Made by a program: the position numbers and the translations under genes. The notes beneath the pieces were generated by a model that was not told the DNA's origin, ran no database searches, and saw nothing but the letters and a program-made list of their open reading frames with translations. Below are positions 19,010-29,805 of a stretch of 64,000 nucleotides of DNA, piece by piece. The stretch is from assembly GCF_026262505.1 (NCBI RefSeq), contig NC_067205.1, positions 26,986,556 through 27,050,555 of the forward strand, read 5' to 3'. The first letter of the stretch is position 1; each line of letters begins with the position of its first letter. This DNA is from Trichomonas vaginalis G3. Lineage: Eukaryota; Parabasalia; Trichomonadida; Trichomonadidae.

Positions 19010-22000
19010 ATGTATCGGAAGTTGTCTAAGTTAGAACACTCGGAAATAAAACAACTTCTTACAGAAGCTAACATAGATGTTGCAAAGCATTACGCAACAA
19101 ACAAAAAAGCACTCGCTGACTTCATTAAAGACTACAATGGTGCAATAAGTTATGATAGAATTCATGAGTTCATAAAGCCGCAACGCGGCGAGGACGAAGT
19201 CCATGCAAGAGCATTTCCTTTAAATGACGTTGCTATTGACTTATATCATAGACGTTCAGTACCTCATGAAGTAAGAAGAGAAATGTTTGACATAACAAAT
19301 GCAAACGTTGGTGAAACAAGAAGAAGAGACGACACACTGAAACAACAGAGAAGAGAGATGTTTAAAGTGCTATAGAACAAGTTCGCAAAGCTAACGATGT
19401 CATTCGTTCCATTGACGACAAACCAAAAGAAGGTGAGAGATGGTTAAAGAAAGATGAAGAGAATAGGAAGAGAAATGTGAAGTCAGGCAATAGACTCATT
19501 GACTTTAACATCGAAGCTTTAGATGAACCAAACAGAGACTACTTACACAAACATTTCGGTAAGGTTTTCATGAGACTCTTAGAGAAAATTAAAATAAACT
19601 CACAACAGAGATGGATGGTATGTTATAAACTTGGTGGAAAGTATGAATGTTCTACGTTAAACCTCAATAATATTGGAACATTACTACATCAGCTCTTGAA
19701 GGAGAACTTTATATCAGAGATAGAAGCAAATGCTGCAGGTATTGTTGAAATGCACTATGACTTCTTCTTGACAAACATAAAGAATCTTACCGAAATAAAG
19801 ATGTATGATTTAACAGAATATGAAGGCTTAACGATGTCAGATGTAAAGAAAGGCAAACCAAAAAAGAGACCATATAGAGATGAAAGCACACTGACAAATG
19901 ACCAGAAAGCCATTTTGGAAGCTCTTAAGCAAACAGGAAACCCAGCACTTATAGAAAGCTTTTGGAAAGATAATGGTGAAAAGAAGTTTTATAAGAAGAG
20001 AAGCGGTCAGTTCTGGAAGTATCTTTGCACATTACCTATAAATCTTGAACGCTACCAAATCTTCAATGAACTGAACAAAAGAACTGCAACACTTATGACA
20101 GAAGACAATTGTTTCGTTTATGCTTGCATTCAGGCTGGAGTAAATGAAGAAACTATTGACCACATGAGAGAAGTCATTCGTGTTAGAGACTTTCCTCAAA
20201 GTAAAGTACAAGAAATTTCTGACGCAACAGGTATAGCATTTAATGTTACCATTGGTTATTTCAATGACTCTAGACATAATGAAATAAAGAGATATATACC
20301 AAAAGAATGTGAAACTGTTAGAACTATTGACTTACTTCTTGCTGAAGACCACTACATGCTAAACGAAAGATTACCTATGACAACATATTTCATTCGAAAC
20401 TATATAGAAATCTTGAAGGAGTGTGGTGGAATGAACATTGAGAAACAGATGAAGATTTATACAAAGAGAGAGAACAAATATGTAGTTCGTTATGATAGAA
20501 CAACACCGTTATGGGATGTTATGAAAACATTGTGGGAGTGCAAATATTTCGAACCTATTTCTTATGGAGAACTTTTCACATATACGACTGACTTATATAA
20601 ACAGAACCTTGCACCATTTAAAGACTTGTCATATGCTCCAAAGTATTGTGTACAACTGAAGAAGAAAGCCGAGTCAAAAGAAGTAAATAAAAATAAGTGC
20701 AAGTTCATTCCTGAGCACGTTTTCTTTGCTGACTTTGAGTGTAGCACAGACGGCTTTCATAAAGCTTTTAACATCTGTTATGACAGTGAAGATGGTTCAG
20801 TGAGTGAAAGCATTTGGGGTCAGAACTGTGCAACAGAATTTTTGGAACGACTTCCTGACAAGAGTTTAATATATTTCCATAACCTCAGTTATGACATAAA
20901 CTTCATCTTAAGACACATGACAGAAGTGAAAGGAACTCCCATCATTAAAGGTTCACGAACAATGCAAATAACTGGCTTATATAAAGGAAGGGCAATTATT
21001 ATAAAAGACTCTTACAGTGTTATAAATAAGAAGCTTAAACTATTTCCTGCTATGTTTAACTTACAAACAGGACCGAAAGAAGTATTTCCATATAACTACT
21101 ACAGCAGTGTTTTGTTAGCAAATGACAACAGAACTGGTGTCATTTCTGAAGCATGTAAGTTTATCCGGGATGCGGATACATTCATGAAAAACATAGATTT
21201 CATCAAAGGTTGCAGAATAGATGAAAACCACTTCGACTTAGAAAAGTATAGCACATTTTATTGCAAACAAGATGTAAGAATTTTAAGAGAAGGTTTTGTT
21301 AAGTTCCGCAATGACATATTGAAAGAATTTGATTTAAACGTTTATGACTACGTTAGTATTTGTTCAATTGCTAACAAATTATTTGAGAACAGAGTGTACT
21401 TCCCGAATGGAAATTTATATGACCTCTCAAATAAACCAAGAGAATTTATTTCACGCTGTATTCAAGGTGGAAGATGTATGCTGTCAGATAACATTAAACA
21501 AAAGAGTAAAGAGAAACTCATTGCTGATTTCGACGCTGTTTCATTATATCCATCAGCTATAGCAAGACTTTATACTTTAGAAGGTATTCCAAAGGTTATG
21601 AAGAAAGAAATGTTAAGCACAGAGTATCTCATGAGACATTTATTCGATGACGACCAAAAGGAACCCATTGGTGAAAAGTTTATGTCTGGCTTCTTTGTTC
21701 TCATTAAGATAACAGAGATTGGAATACATAGACACTTTCCTTTAATAGTTTGTGACCCTGAACTAAATCCAGAACTTAACGTTCCCAGAAGTTCAAACAC
21801 TTGCTGTTTAATGTATGTTGACCATATAACATTACAAGACCTCATAAAATATCAAGGTGTCAAATGTGAAGTGTTGCAAGGATACTATTACGATGGAAAC
21901 AGAGATATTAGAATAAGAGATGAAGTAAAGAAGTTGTTTGAGTTAAGGTTAAAGTATAAGAAAGAAGGAAATCCTTTGCAAGAAAATATAAAGCTCATTC

Positions 22001-22777
22001 TGAACAGTTTATGGCAAAACTATTCTATCTCCTATTGAGTCAAAAATAACCATAGTAAATGACAAAGATGCTAAAGATATGCCATCAGAAACTACAACCA
22101 TATCATTAAATTGAAGTTTGGATGGTTCAGATAAAACTATTTCAAGCTAACGAAAAGCATTTGCAGACACTTTAACTTCTGTCCACTTGGTGTTAACATT
22201 GTCTATGTCGAAGAGAATAATGTGTGAAGTATTCTGTACTGCTGAAGATATGGGACTTCAAATATTTTACCAGGACTGTGATAGCATGCATATTTTCAAT
22301 GAAGACATACCAAAGCTTGCAGCAGAGTTTAAGAAGAGATACGGTAGAAACTTATAGGAAAGAACCTTGGTCAATTTCATTCTGACTTCGCAGAAATAAC
22401 ACCTGGAAAACAAAGTTTAGCATACAAGTCAATATTTTGTGGAAAGAAGACCTACATAGACTTACTCACATAACGATTTAAATGAAGTGCATTTCACTGC
22501 ACTGCAAAGGTGTCAAACAAGACGTCCTTGCTTTAACAGCAAATGAAATGTTTCCTGAAGCTATACAATGCTTTACAATGAAGATAAGAACATTCACATA
22601 CCTGTTGGAATATATGACAAAGACTCTGAGTTCAGTTTAATGAAACTTTACAAAGCACTTTATGACGGTCAAGAGATTGGATTTGACTTATGTAAGTCTG
22701 CTACACCTGCATTTGAGGAAAAGTTTAACTTCTCAATAACGACTAAAACAAGCTTTATTCGTAAGTTGAAGTTCTGA
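19010..22777 (+). pseudogene. Protein-primed DNA polymerase B of Maverick 1, broken
   Basis: This polymerase replicates the element. The N-terminal region includes TEDNCFVYACIQAGV and IDLLLAEDHYMLNERLP, a Cys...His pattern shared with many Polinton polymerases and reminiscent of an OTU-like fold. The 3'-5' exonuclease motifs are visible: DFEC near 20731, FHNLSYDINFILRH, and YCKQDVRILREGF. Palm motif A (DFDAVSLYPS) lies near 21528. A motif B-like KLILNSLWQNY and a YQDCDS motif C-like segment near 22271 are also recognisable. The gene is broken (several breaks). A tiny GC hairpin (GCCGCAACGCGGC, 19177-19189) lies inside the coding sequence and is kept in element 2. Confidence 0.93.
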
Positions 22778-22798
22778 GGTCATGAATGAGAAAAATAA

Positions 22799-22824
22799 GC
22801 CGCTTAGCGGCAAGGGCGAAGCCC
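22799..22824. terminator. Two GC mini-hairpins between polymerase and a convergent gene
   Basis: GCCGCTTAGCGGC (22799-22811) and GGGCGAAGCCC (22814-22824) sit between two convergent genes. They are the same class of tiny hairpin seen at other gene ends of the element. Confidence 0.5.
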
Positions 22825-22834
22825 ATGAGGTCAT

Positions 22835-23590
22835 TTACAATACTGCGATGGTAGAGTTTAAGAGTTGTGCTTCAATATAGAGACAGTCCTTATGGTCTGG
22901 AGGTAAGAACACTGGGCAGTTATGGTCATGAGTGGAGAACATGTCTATCCAAAACTCACGATTGAAGCCAGTTAATTTATAGTATTTAGGGTTAGGAAGT
23001 GGTGAAGTTCTTGTATGACCAATGAACTCATTTTCAACTCCCTTACTTAAGTTTGAATATAATATAGCTTGCTTTCTATCCCAAATGCCAGATGTTACAA
23101 TCTTTGAAAATTCATTTTTCCTCGGAAGCATTGCATAATAATTGAAAACATTCTTGAAATCTTCATTGGGTTCAGAGATTTGAAATCTTATACGTAATGG
23201 ATTTTCTTTCTTTTTAGCTACTTCATTGAATGGTGAATATATAACAAACTGACAGTCATGTGTTCCATCTTCATTTTCATTAAATTCATAATGAAAGTCT
23301 ATAAGTTGTGGCTGACTACCTTCTTCTTTCAGTTGTGCAAGAAACTCACGTAAAGGCTGTAAAGTTTGTACTTCAATGTTGAACTTTTTCTCGAACATTT
23401 CATTAAATGAAATCATACATTGCAACAATGTTGTATCGTCTTTAAAGTATTTGTATATGTGAATGTTTTGGGCGCTTAAAGACTGTTCGTCATTTTCTAT
23501 CTCGACTTGAAGTATAAAGTCAACCTTTCTGAAAGCACGTGTTATATACATATTTGTTATGCCAATGTACTTCTCTTCATTTATGTTCAC
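22835..23590 (-). CDS. Conserved Maverick protein (251 aa), unknown
   Basis: The protein is mixed alpha/beta, with beta-rich segments (DCQFVIYSPFNEVAKKKENP, LRIRFQISEP) and an aromatic/His-rich end (FNREFWIDMFSTHDHNCPVF, then DHKDCLYIEAQLLN). The C-terminal pattern of paired strands resembles a virion protein, but I cannot assign a family. It lies between polymerase and the capsid genes, convergent with polymerase. The element-2 counterpart is beyond the window. The stretch 23590-23690 upstream is possibly related coding sequence. Confidence 0.55.
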   Translation of the reverse strand: MNINEEKYIGITNMYITRAFRKVDFILQVEIENDEQSLSAQNIHIYKYFKDDTTLLQCMISFNEMFEKKFNIEVQTLQPLREFLAQLKEEGSQPQLIDFHYEFNENEDGTHDCQFVIYSPFNEVAKKKENPLRIRFQISEPNEDFKNVFNYYAMLPRKNEFSKIVTSGIWDRKQAILYSNLSKGVENEFIGHTRTSPLPNPKYYKLTGFNREFWIDMFSTHDHNCPVFLPPDHKDCLYIEAQLLNSTIAVL

Positions 23591-23711
23591 AATCCAGTCT
23601 GTTGGTAAACGTTACTCTGTTCCCCTTTATTTTAACGTCAGGGTTTTCACTACTGAACGCAACAGATAAAGGTATTTGTCTATACATTTAATTCGGATAA
23701 AAATAAACCAT

Positions 23712-23951
23712 TTACTCTTTCTTTGCTTCAGCTTCTTCTCTAGCTTTCTTCGCCAGTAGTCTTGGGTTCTTTTGTCTTCCAGCAGCTAATGCAGCAAGTT
23801 GTTTTTCACTAAGTTTTCTCTTTGGTCTCTCTGGCTTTTGTTCTTGTTTTTGTTCCTTCAGTTCGGATAAAATTTGCTCACGAATTTCTTTCTTCAATGC
23901 TTCAACATCTATGACCCCTTGGGTCTTGTCCGTAGGGCTTGTCTGAGTCAT
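23712..23951 (-). CDS. Small charged protein with basic C-terminus (79 aa)
   Basis: The start is placed at MTQTSPTDKTQG (23951), since the seven upstream codons have no leader. A Glu/Lys-rich helix (VEALKKEIREQILSELKEQ) leads to a basic segment PKRKLSEKQLAALAAGRQKN. Short proteins with this KLSEKQ-x-AL-x-x-GR pattern are common in Polinton-like viruses and may bind DNA (inference). It is divergent from the gene remnant that starts near 23998. Confidence 0.55.
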   Translation of the reverse strand: MTQTSPTDKTQGVIDVEALKKEIREQILSELKEQKQEQKPERPKRKLSEKQLAALAAGRQKNPRLLAKKAREEAEAKKE

Positions 23952-23997
23952 TTGACTGCAGATAAAAAACAAAATTAAAACTTTAACCGATGTAAAA

Positions 23998-24424
23998 TGA
24001 GCTTGTCAAAATCAGAGCGAGAGTCTATTATATTAAATGACGCATGAGGAATACAACATCCTTTCTATTACGTAAGTCAGAGTAAAGATGGTAAAATATA
24101 TGTAAGAAAAAGAAAGGTTCCATTAGCGAATGCAGAAAGCGACAACATTAAGGTGCATGGCACCGAGGGCGAAGCCCATATAAAACCTTCTGTTCAAACT
24201 GAGCCACCAATAGAACCAGAAGAAAAGAAGCCAGATGTACTTTCAATAACGAACCAAGAGCTTATTGCAAAGTTCGTGAATTTCATTGAAAACAAACCGA
24301 GTCAAAGAACCCTGACCCGCCAGTGAAAGAAGTTGAGACAAAAGAGAATGTACAGTTCATTGAAAATGTCAAGAAACAACTTCCACCACGAATGCCAAGA
24401 AGAAGAGTGAGAATAATGAAGTAA
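23998..24424 (+). pseudogene. Small Maverick gene remnant, unknown
   Basis: Plus-strand coding-like sequence between the small charged protein and the capsid gene, with recognisable pieces (YVSQSKDGKIYVRKRKVPLA near 24080). It contains two tiny hairpins, GGTGCATGGCACC (24152-24164) and GGGCGAAGCCC (24167-24177). It is broken, and no family is recognised. Confidence 0.45.
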
Positions 24425-24452
24425 ATAGATATTTTTATCTGAAGTAAATACA

Positions 24453-26022
24453 TGCAGAACGAACAGCTAAACGAATTTACTCCAGCAGAGCATATTCATC
24501 AGATTCGCTCATATTTCGATATCATAGACAATGCAGTTCAAATTGGTGACACTAATAGAAAATATTCTGACGCAAAGATTCCATCACACCTGGAACTGCT
24601 AAAGATAACACATGGGTAACATTCAATCTCTCACCTCCTGGTGAAAATATGTTGGACCTTTACAATACATTCATTACGTATAAAATGGAAGGTCAATTTA
24701 TTGTAGATAAAGAAATTGGTTCAGGTTCCAATAAAACAAACCCACCAGGATTTTGGATTGGTTTCGATGACGCTTTCTATGCAGTTGCTGGATATCAAAT
24801 CCTTGCAAATGGTCATATCGTATATTCTGACAACGCAAGAGAAGAAGCATATATAACTTCAAACTCACAAACTACCGAACAAATAAAGAAAGTAGATGTT
24901 TTCTCAAAGACTCGACATGAAGATGTATGGAGTCATTCGGGAACATGCAGAACAGGACAAATTGTTAGTGGGCCGATTACAGCAGGAAAATCATTTGATT
25001 TTAAGCTTCGTTTAAGAATTCCTGTTAGAAGATTCCTTCCATTAGAAGCTATTCGATTTATTCCAGCTTTTGCAGGAAACATTCAGCTTAAAGTAAAGTT
25101 CAGTAGCGACGCCTTACAATGCACATCTATATCTGTAAATGATATCATTGCTTTCAATCCAACTCTTAAAGTTGTATTTGCTTCAGATTCAAATCCACCG
25201 ACAAATAAATTTGTTCCATGGAATGAACCATTCACTATGATAACGAAGGCAGTAGAAGCTAGTGGAACAGTTACTATTACAACTGCAACCCAGCAACTAT
25301 TTCGAACAAAGATGGATTTTAATGAATGTTTCATTCATCCAAAGTCATTCTCTTTAGACCCTAACATTTATACAGAACTTGTAGAACATTATACAAACGA
25401 GGCTTTATGTTTTCCTGTTAAAGTTATGGATTGGATTCCTATGGACGGTTCATTCTCAAAGAATACAGATAGTTCAAGTGCAACATTTACAGCAGCTTAT
25501 ACGCCTATTAATGTTAAAAGTATTTGGGCACTATTTAGAAAGAAAGACAACTATTATGTTAATTTTGAGAATCCTAAGTTTAAATATCTTCAGCTTTCCA
25601 TGGGAGCTTATGGAAATATGCCTGCAGAACCTGAAAAATCATATGGACCTGTATTTTATGAAATGGTTGCGAACGCCTGCAATACAAACAATGATATGAT
25701 AGGATTTAATGAAGATGTTATGAGGTCATTGGTGGATGATGGTAGTGTGGAACATAAATGGGATAGCTATGACAACACACATTTCTTATGTGGTTTTCCA
25801 ACAGAAGTGGACTTTTGCTTCCAGCAAGGTCAAACTTCAACAGCTCCAATAACATACAAATTGTCTGTTAAAGGACCTATTGAACTAGCAACTGAAAATG
25901 TACTAAAGCCACTTATTGGATTTATGAGGGATTGTTGCTTTGCCATTCAGGTAAGACAGTCAGGCATCCCCATAATAAGATTAGATGACTATAACTTAGC
26001 CGCGGACGACAGTGAGGAATAA
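24453..26022 (+). pseudogene. Candidate major capsid protein (double jelly-roll type), broken
   Basis: The longest open part (24649-26022, 457 aa) is beta-rich throughout with few charged helices. Features include PPGFWIGFDDAFYAVAGYQI, a paired-strand segment KSFDFKLRLRIPVRRFLPLE, and a C-terminal DVDFCF-like segment (PTEVDFCFQQGQ) before LKPLIGFMRDCCFAIQVRQS. The length, position beside a membrane-anchored small gene, and strand pattern fit a Polinton major capsid protein; this is pattern-based, with no alignment available. The locus starts near 24453 and is broken. Confidence 0.65.
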
Positions 26023-26051
26023 AGGATGAACGTTTATTTTAAAGCTTATAA

Positions 26052-26522
26052 ATGAGTTCTTCATCAAGCTCTCGTGAACCTTCACCATCTGTGAAACAAA
26101 CTTTACCAAACGATTATGGAGCACCTATTGAATATTTCTTACGAGCTGCACAATGGCAAAGAGCAGTCTCACCAAGGTTAGGTGTTCCACCAGCTCCTGT
26201 CAAAAATAGCATTTGGTCAAGTCCTTATATAAGATATGGTCTCCCACTAGGTTTGCTAGCTACAGCAGGAGCAGTTATGATGTTGAAAAGAAATAAAGCA
26301 AATGTTGTAAATAATACTGAAGTAGTTGAAGTTAAACAAACTCCAACACCTTCGCCAAAACCAACGTCAAAACCAATGCCTTCACAAACAACACCTTCAA
26401 TGACTCATGAACCTATGGAAGTACAAACTCCTGTTCAAAAGTCAACTCCTAAACCGACTCCAACATTTAAACCAGAACCTACTTCTCAAATAAATCGTAA
26501 AACTCCTGCGTTTCCTTACTGA
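26052..26522 (+). CDS. Membrane-anchored Pro/Thr-rich protein (156 aa)
   Basis: A Ser-rich start is followed by an amphipathic stretch, one transmembrane segment (residues about 61-78, RYGLPLGLLATAGAVMML), a positively charged flank (KRNK), and then a disordered Pro/Thr/Ser tail with PTPSPKPTSKP-type repeats. The gene follows the candidate capsid gene by 29 bp and probably shares its expression. It could be a membrane component of the particle or of assembly (inference). Family not recognised. Confidence 0.65.
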   Translation: MSSSSSSREPSPSVKQTLPNDYGAPIEYFLRAAQWQRAVSPRLGVPPAPVKNSIWSSPYIRYGLPLGLLATAGAVMMLKRNKANVVNNTEVVEVKQTPTPSPKPTSKPMPSQTTPSMTHEPMEVQTPVQKSTPKPTPTFKPEPTSQINRKTPAFPY

Positions 26523-26570
26523 AAAAATAACGTTATTTTTATTTAATATTAAAATTTTTATTTGATTGAA

Positions 26571-26807
26571 ATGACGACTAAAGTCACTGAAGCAATGAAA
26601 CAAAAGTTTTTGGTAGAATACATTAAATCAGGAGCGGTTCCAGAAGGTTTTTACATTCATACTATGAAGGATGGTAGAGTTCAGTTTAGAAAGATAAAGC
26701 AACCATTAGATAAAGAAGGAATTTTGAGAAAGATTAAACTTCATGAGGACAACATTGCTGAACTTAAGAAGAAGCTAGAAGAGTTGGAGAAAGGAAGAGA
26801 GTTATAA
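26571..26807 (+). CDS. Small coiled-coil protein (78 aa)
   Basis: The start is at MTTKVTEAMK (26571), three codons into the open frame and closer to the AT-rich leader. A short globular part (GAVPEGFYIHTMKDGRVQFR) is followed by a coiled coil (LRKIKLHEDNIAELKKKLEE). It ends at the border of the right terminal repeat. Function unknown. Confidence 0.55.
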   Translation: MTTKVTEAMKQKFLVEYIKSGAVPEGFYIHTMKDGRVQFRKIKQPLDKEGILRKIKLHEDNIAELKKKLEELEKGREL

Positions 26808-26972
26808 AGCAATGAATTCAACAGGATAGAAATGAGGTTAGAAATCGGGTTAGATATACCCATCTACCCTAAATTTATTTTTGTGCTATGTTTTCATACG
26901 TGTGAGGGTGGTGATATCATTTATTTTTAAGTTTATTTTTTTAAAATTATTTTTTATTTTATTTTTATATAA

Positions 26973-27299
26973 ATGACGAAAACTATTGAGATAACAAACT
27001 ACAACGGTCATGAGTTCAAGAATTTGTTCTTCGTTCCTCGTGAAAATACATTCTATCAGATACGAGGGAGAAAGGGTAAAGTTAGTTTGAGCGTTTACGA
27101 CAACAAACATAATGGGAGATATATAAAAGCAATAGATACAAACGGTAAGCGTGTTTCATTAGCTTTGTCAAAACTTACTAACATTTATTTTGACAGTGAC
27201 TTTGACTCTGACGATTGGAGCGACAGCAGCGATACTGAAGAATATGAACTATTGTGTGAAGCACAGCAATGGGAAGAGTTGCAATACTTTTGTAAGTGA
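26973..27299 (+). CDS. Terminal-repeat acidic protein, right copy (108 aa)
   Basis: This is the same protein as 6619-6945, with the local variant DNKHNGRYIKAID. It keeps the acidic DSDFDSDDWSDSSDTEE tail. It points outward toward the right tip, and the foldback element lies just downstream. That the two copies within one element differ in one block suggests exchange with another element rather than slow drift (inference). Confidence 0.75.
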   Translation: MTKTIEITNYNGHEFKNLFFVPRENTFYQIRGRKGKVSLSVYDNKHNGRYIKAIDTNGKRVSLALSKLTNIYFDSDFDSDDWSDSSDTEEYELLCEAQQWEELQYFCK

Positions 27300-27318
27300 G
27301 AACGTTTATTTTGTTGTA

Positions 27319-28181
27319 AACAGAAATTCATCAAAAGTGACACCTCAGAAAAGCTAAAATATTGAATTTTTGGAACTTTTGATAGAGCACGTTTTTAAAT
27401 ATTAATTAAAGTAAATGTATATTTTGTAAAGATTCTTTTTAATAAAAAAATAAAATTTTGAAGAAGAACACAAAATCTTCTGAAAAATAATATCACATAA
27501 ACTCATATTATTTTCTAATATATAACTATTTTATATAAAAATCAAATTCAATGATCTTAAAAGCGAAGGATAAACCTCAAAATTTACGAATATAATGAGT
27601 GGGAATATAATGCTTATCTATCATAAAACCATATGAAATATCAATTTTTGCTTTACGCCTAATTTTTGACGACAATTAGCAAAAAATGTTAAATGTTAAC
27701 ACTCAGTCTATTTGAATATGAAAAATAAAATTGACTTTGATTAAATGTTTTTATTTATCATGCAATTCTTCTTGCGACCAAAGATTTGAATAAAAGTTCA
27801 AAAAAAAGATAGCTTAAAAAATAATATACGGTAGTGTTTACTAATAGATGAATAGTATATAAATTCTATTAAAATGGATTTGATCCAAAAAAATATAAAA
27901 CCAAAAATAATTGTTATAATTTAAATGAAGAAGTAATTTAAAACGATTTATTTATGATCAAATTTTATATATTAGAAAATAATATGAGTTTATGTGATAT
28001 TATTTTTCAGAAGATTTCATTCTATATGCCTATGAAAAGTACTCTCAAAACTAACTTTTTCCTAATTATAATTAAATCTAGAATATTGTATTATGCTTAG
28101 TATTATTTCATTTTTCTCATTCAATTTAGAATTTACAAATGTCAAAAAATTGAGAGCTGTCACTTTTGATGAATTTCTGTT
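27319..28181. mobile_element. TA-flanked inverted-repeat element, 863 bp (shortened foldback)
   Basis: Perfect 24-bp terminal inverted repeats starting AACAGAAATTCATCAAAAGT, flanked by TA on both sides (27317-27318 and 28182-28183), as for Tc1/mariner-type target sites. There is no coding capacity. It matches one arm plus loop of the 1,240-bp palindromic relative at 40074-41313, so it looks like a derivative that lost most of the second arm. It inserted into the Maverick right repeat after that element formed. Confidence 0.85.
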
Positions 28182-28463
28182 TATTACAAGAACGTTTATT
28201 TTTTACATTAGTGAAGTCGTTTGTGAAAACGTTAGTGAGGTGAAGTGGTTGGCGGCTTTATAAATATTTAAGGTTAAGTTGGTGCTTGTGTTTGTGTTGT
28301 AAAATATACGTTAACGGTTTTGTAAAGTGTCAAATTCACATATAATGGGTAAGGAGGCTCGCAGTGCCCCCGTACACATGATAGGTATATTAATTTTTAT
28401 TATGTTCTTTCAAATTTTATATTGATAATAATCTTTTAATTTTATCATCGATTTGTTGTATTT

Positions 28464-29125
28464 GTGCTTACAAACTACTGCGACGCTCATCTTACTTTTT
28501 TCATGACTTTTAATATCCCATTCAAAAGTGGGATTCCGAAGATCTATTCTCAAAATCAAGATGCCCTTGCAATGATTCATTACCGGTTTGAACTCATCAA
28601 GAGTTTGCGAATTGTTATTTCATCAACGGAATCACTTAGCCGTATCATTACATCTCTTGCCGAACAAAATCCACAAGATTTACTTGATTTTTCAAACGAA
28701 GGTGGAATCTTTTTTGTTATCTATTCTCCATTTGAAAGAAAGGCTCTTGCTTATACAGACACAGCATTTCACATTGACAGCACATACAACCTCATTGAAA
28801 ATAACTATCCATTGTATGTCATCACAAAGAAGTGTGAACATGACACAATATTTCCGCTTTTATATTTCATTGTTTATCCAGATACTGCTGATAATCTCCA
28901 AGTACTATTGGTCAGATATTTTCAGTGGTTGAACTATGAACCAAGAAGGTTTAGCTCAGATTGCAGTCGATATCGAAAATGGCTTTCCTTTAGCAAAACA
29001 TGATTGGTGCGGAATACATGTTTTGATGGCCATATCCAAAAATCAAATTCAAGAAAAATTCAGCTCCAATGAAATTTTTTTGAATTTTATTTAATTATGG
29101 ACTATCTAGTTTTCAGATACTCCGA
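28464..29125 (+). pseudogene. MULE-type transposase, central part, interrupted
   Basis: The RNase-H-like core of a Mutator-like transposase: AYTDTAFHIDSTYNLIENNYP has the DxTY-type first catalytic Asp. It is followed by PLYVITKKCEHDTIFPLLYFIV. A reading-frame change occurs near 28930-28960, after which ENGFPLAKHDWCGIHVLMA continues in another frame. The gene is then interrupted by the giant palindrome (29123-33032), and its C-terminal part continues at 33199. T. vaginalis is known to harbour several MULE lineages. It lies directly beside Maverick 1. Confidence 0.75.
29032..29125. repeat. 94-bp direct repeat flanking the giant palindrome, left copy
   Basis: About 94 bp of the split MULE gene (from TATCCAAAAA to CAGATACTCCGA) are repeated at 33134-33226 on the other side of the palindrome. 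This is far longer than any transposon target duplication, so it points to repair-type or template-switch duplication. Confidence 0.85.
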
Positions 29126-29235
29126 GTATATAAGAATTTCCGAAAAAGTGACACCCAAAAAGTGACACTTTCAGTAGGGAGTAACACTTAAAAGTGACAA
29201 TTTAAAATTCACAATAAATAAAAATAATAAATTTT

Positions 29236-29805
29236 TTAGTCTATTAAATTATTCTTTTCTTTGAAATCCTCTAAAAATTCTTCGAAATGTTCTAAAATAT
29301 AATCTGGAGAATTATAACAAAATTCATTAATTTCTAACATATACGTATCTAACAATTCATTTGGAATTTCAAACGATCTTAAATATGTAATTGAATTTTG
29401 TATCTTCTCATTTATTTGAGAAAGTTTTTCTTCAGCATTTTCCAATAAAAATCTTAATGGATTCAAATTGGCTTCTTGATTCTGAACAAAATTTAATACC
29501 TGGTATAAACGTGATTGAACTTCTCTTTTCAATTTTGTTTTATAATCTGTCAATCGAGGCTCGCGAATTCTAATTGAAGGAATAAAACCTGTTTGAAGTA
29601 AATCGTTTTTAATACGATAAAAGTAATTGGGTGCAACTTCTTCTAAAAGATTTTTGACAAAAACATCAATTCTTTGATTTTTAACGCAGCCAAAATCGTG
29701 ATATTTTATCTTTTTAAATAAAGATTCAGAAACGTTATTCACAACGGTTAATTCATTTGGTCTGGCAGCGGCTATCCACATCATAGCCAACAATTCCTTA
29801 TACAA
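29236..29805 (-). pseudogene. MULE transposase C-terminal part in left palindrome arm (189 aa)
   Basis: MWIAAARPNELTVVNNVSESLFKKIKYHDF lines up by eye with LWMAQYRGDGDSTNNISESHFKQLKHSFF of the host MULE gene (33199-33669): W-x-A, NN-x-SES-x-FK-x-x-K and the following (V)D-x-F segment. The frame begins inside a hairpin (around GGCTATGATGTGGATAGCC), so the 5' part of the gene is missing and the hairpin chain is fused to it. The open frame is identical to its mirror copy at 32364-32933. Confidence 0.75.

Larger units (their letters stand above)
6420..28388. mobile_element. Maverick/Polinton element 1 (about 22 kb, broken, young)
   Basis: This is a self-synthesising virus-like DNA transposon. 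It has long terminal inverted repeats (about 0.7 kb) that begin ATACCTATCATGTGTACGG at the left and end in the reverse complement at the right. The palindromic hexamer ATTAAT lies immediately outside both ends (6414-6419 and 28389-28394) and is a plausible 6-bp target duplication. It contains polymerase B, integrase, packaging ATPase, candidate major and minor capsid proteins, a fibre protein and KilA-N accessory genes. It is broken (on the order of ten breaks across several genes, plus one inserted foldback element in the right repeat) but otherwise nearly identical to element 2, so it is recent. End positions are accurate to a few bases. Confidence 0.93.
26800..28388. repeat. Right terminal inverted repeat of Maverick 1, with an inserted element
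   Basis: The reverse complement of 6420-7190. It holds one palindrome module (26824-26870, degenerate core 26848-26861), the second copy of the terminal-repeat gene, and an 863-bp foldback insertion (27319-28181). The repeat resumes at about 28184 and ends in ACACATGATAGGTAT at 28388. Confidence 0.85.
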
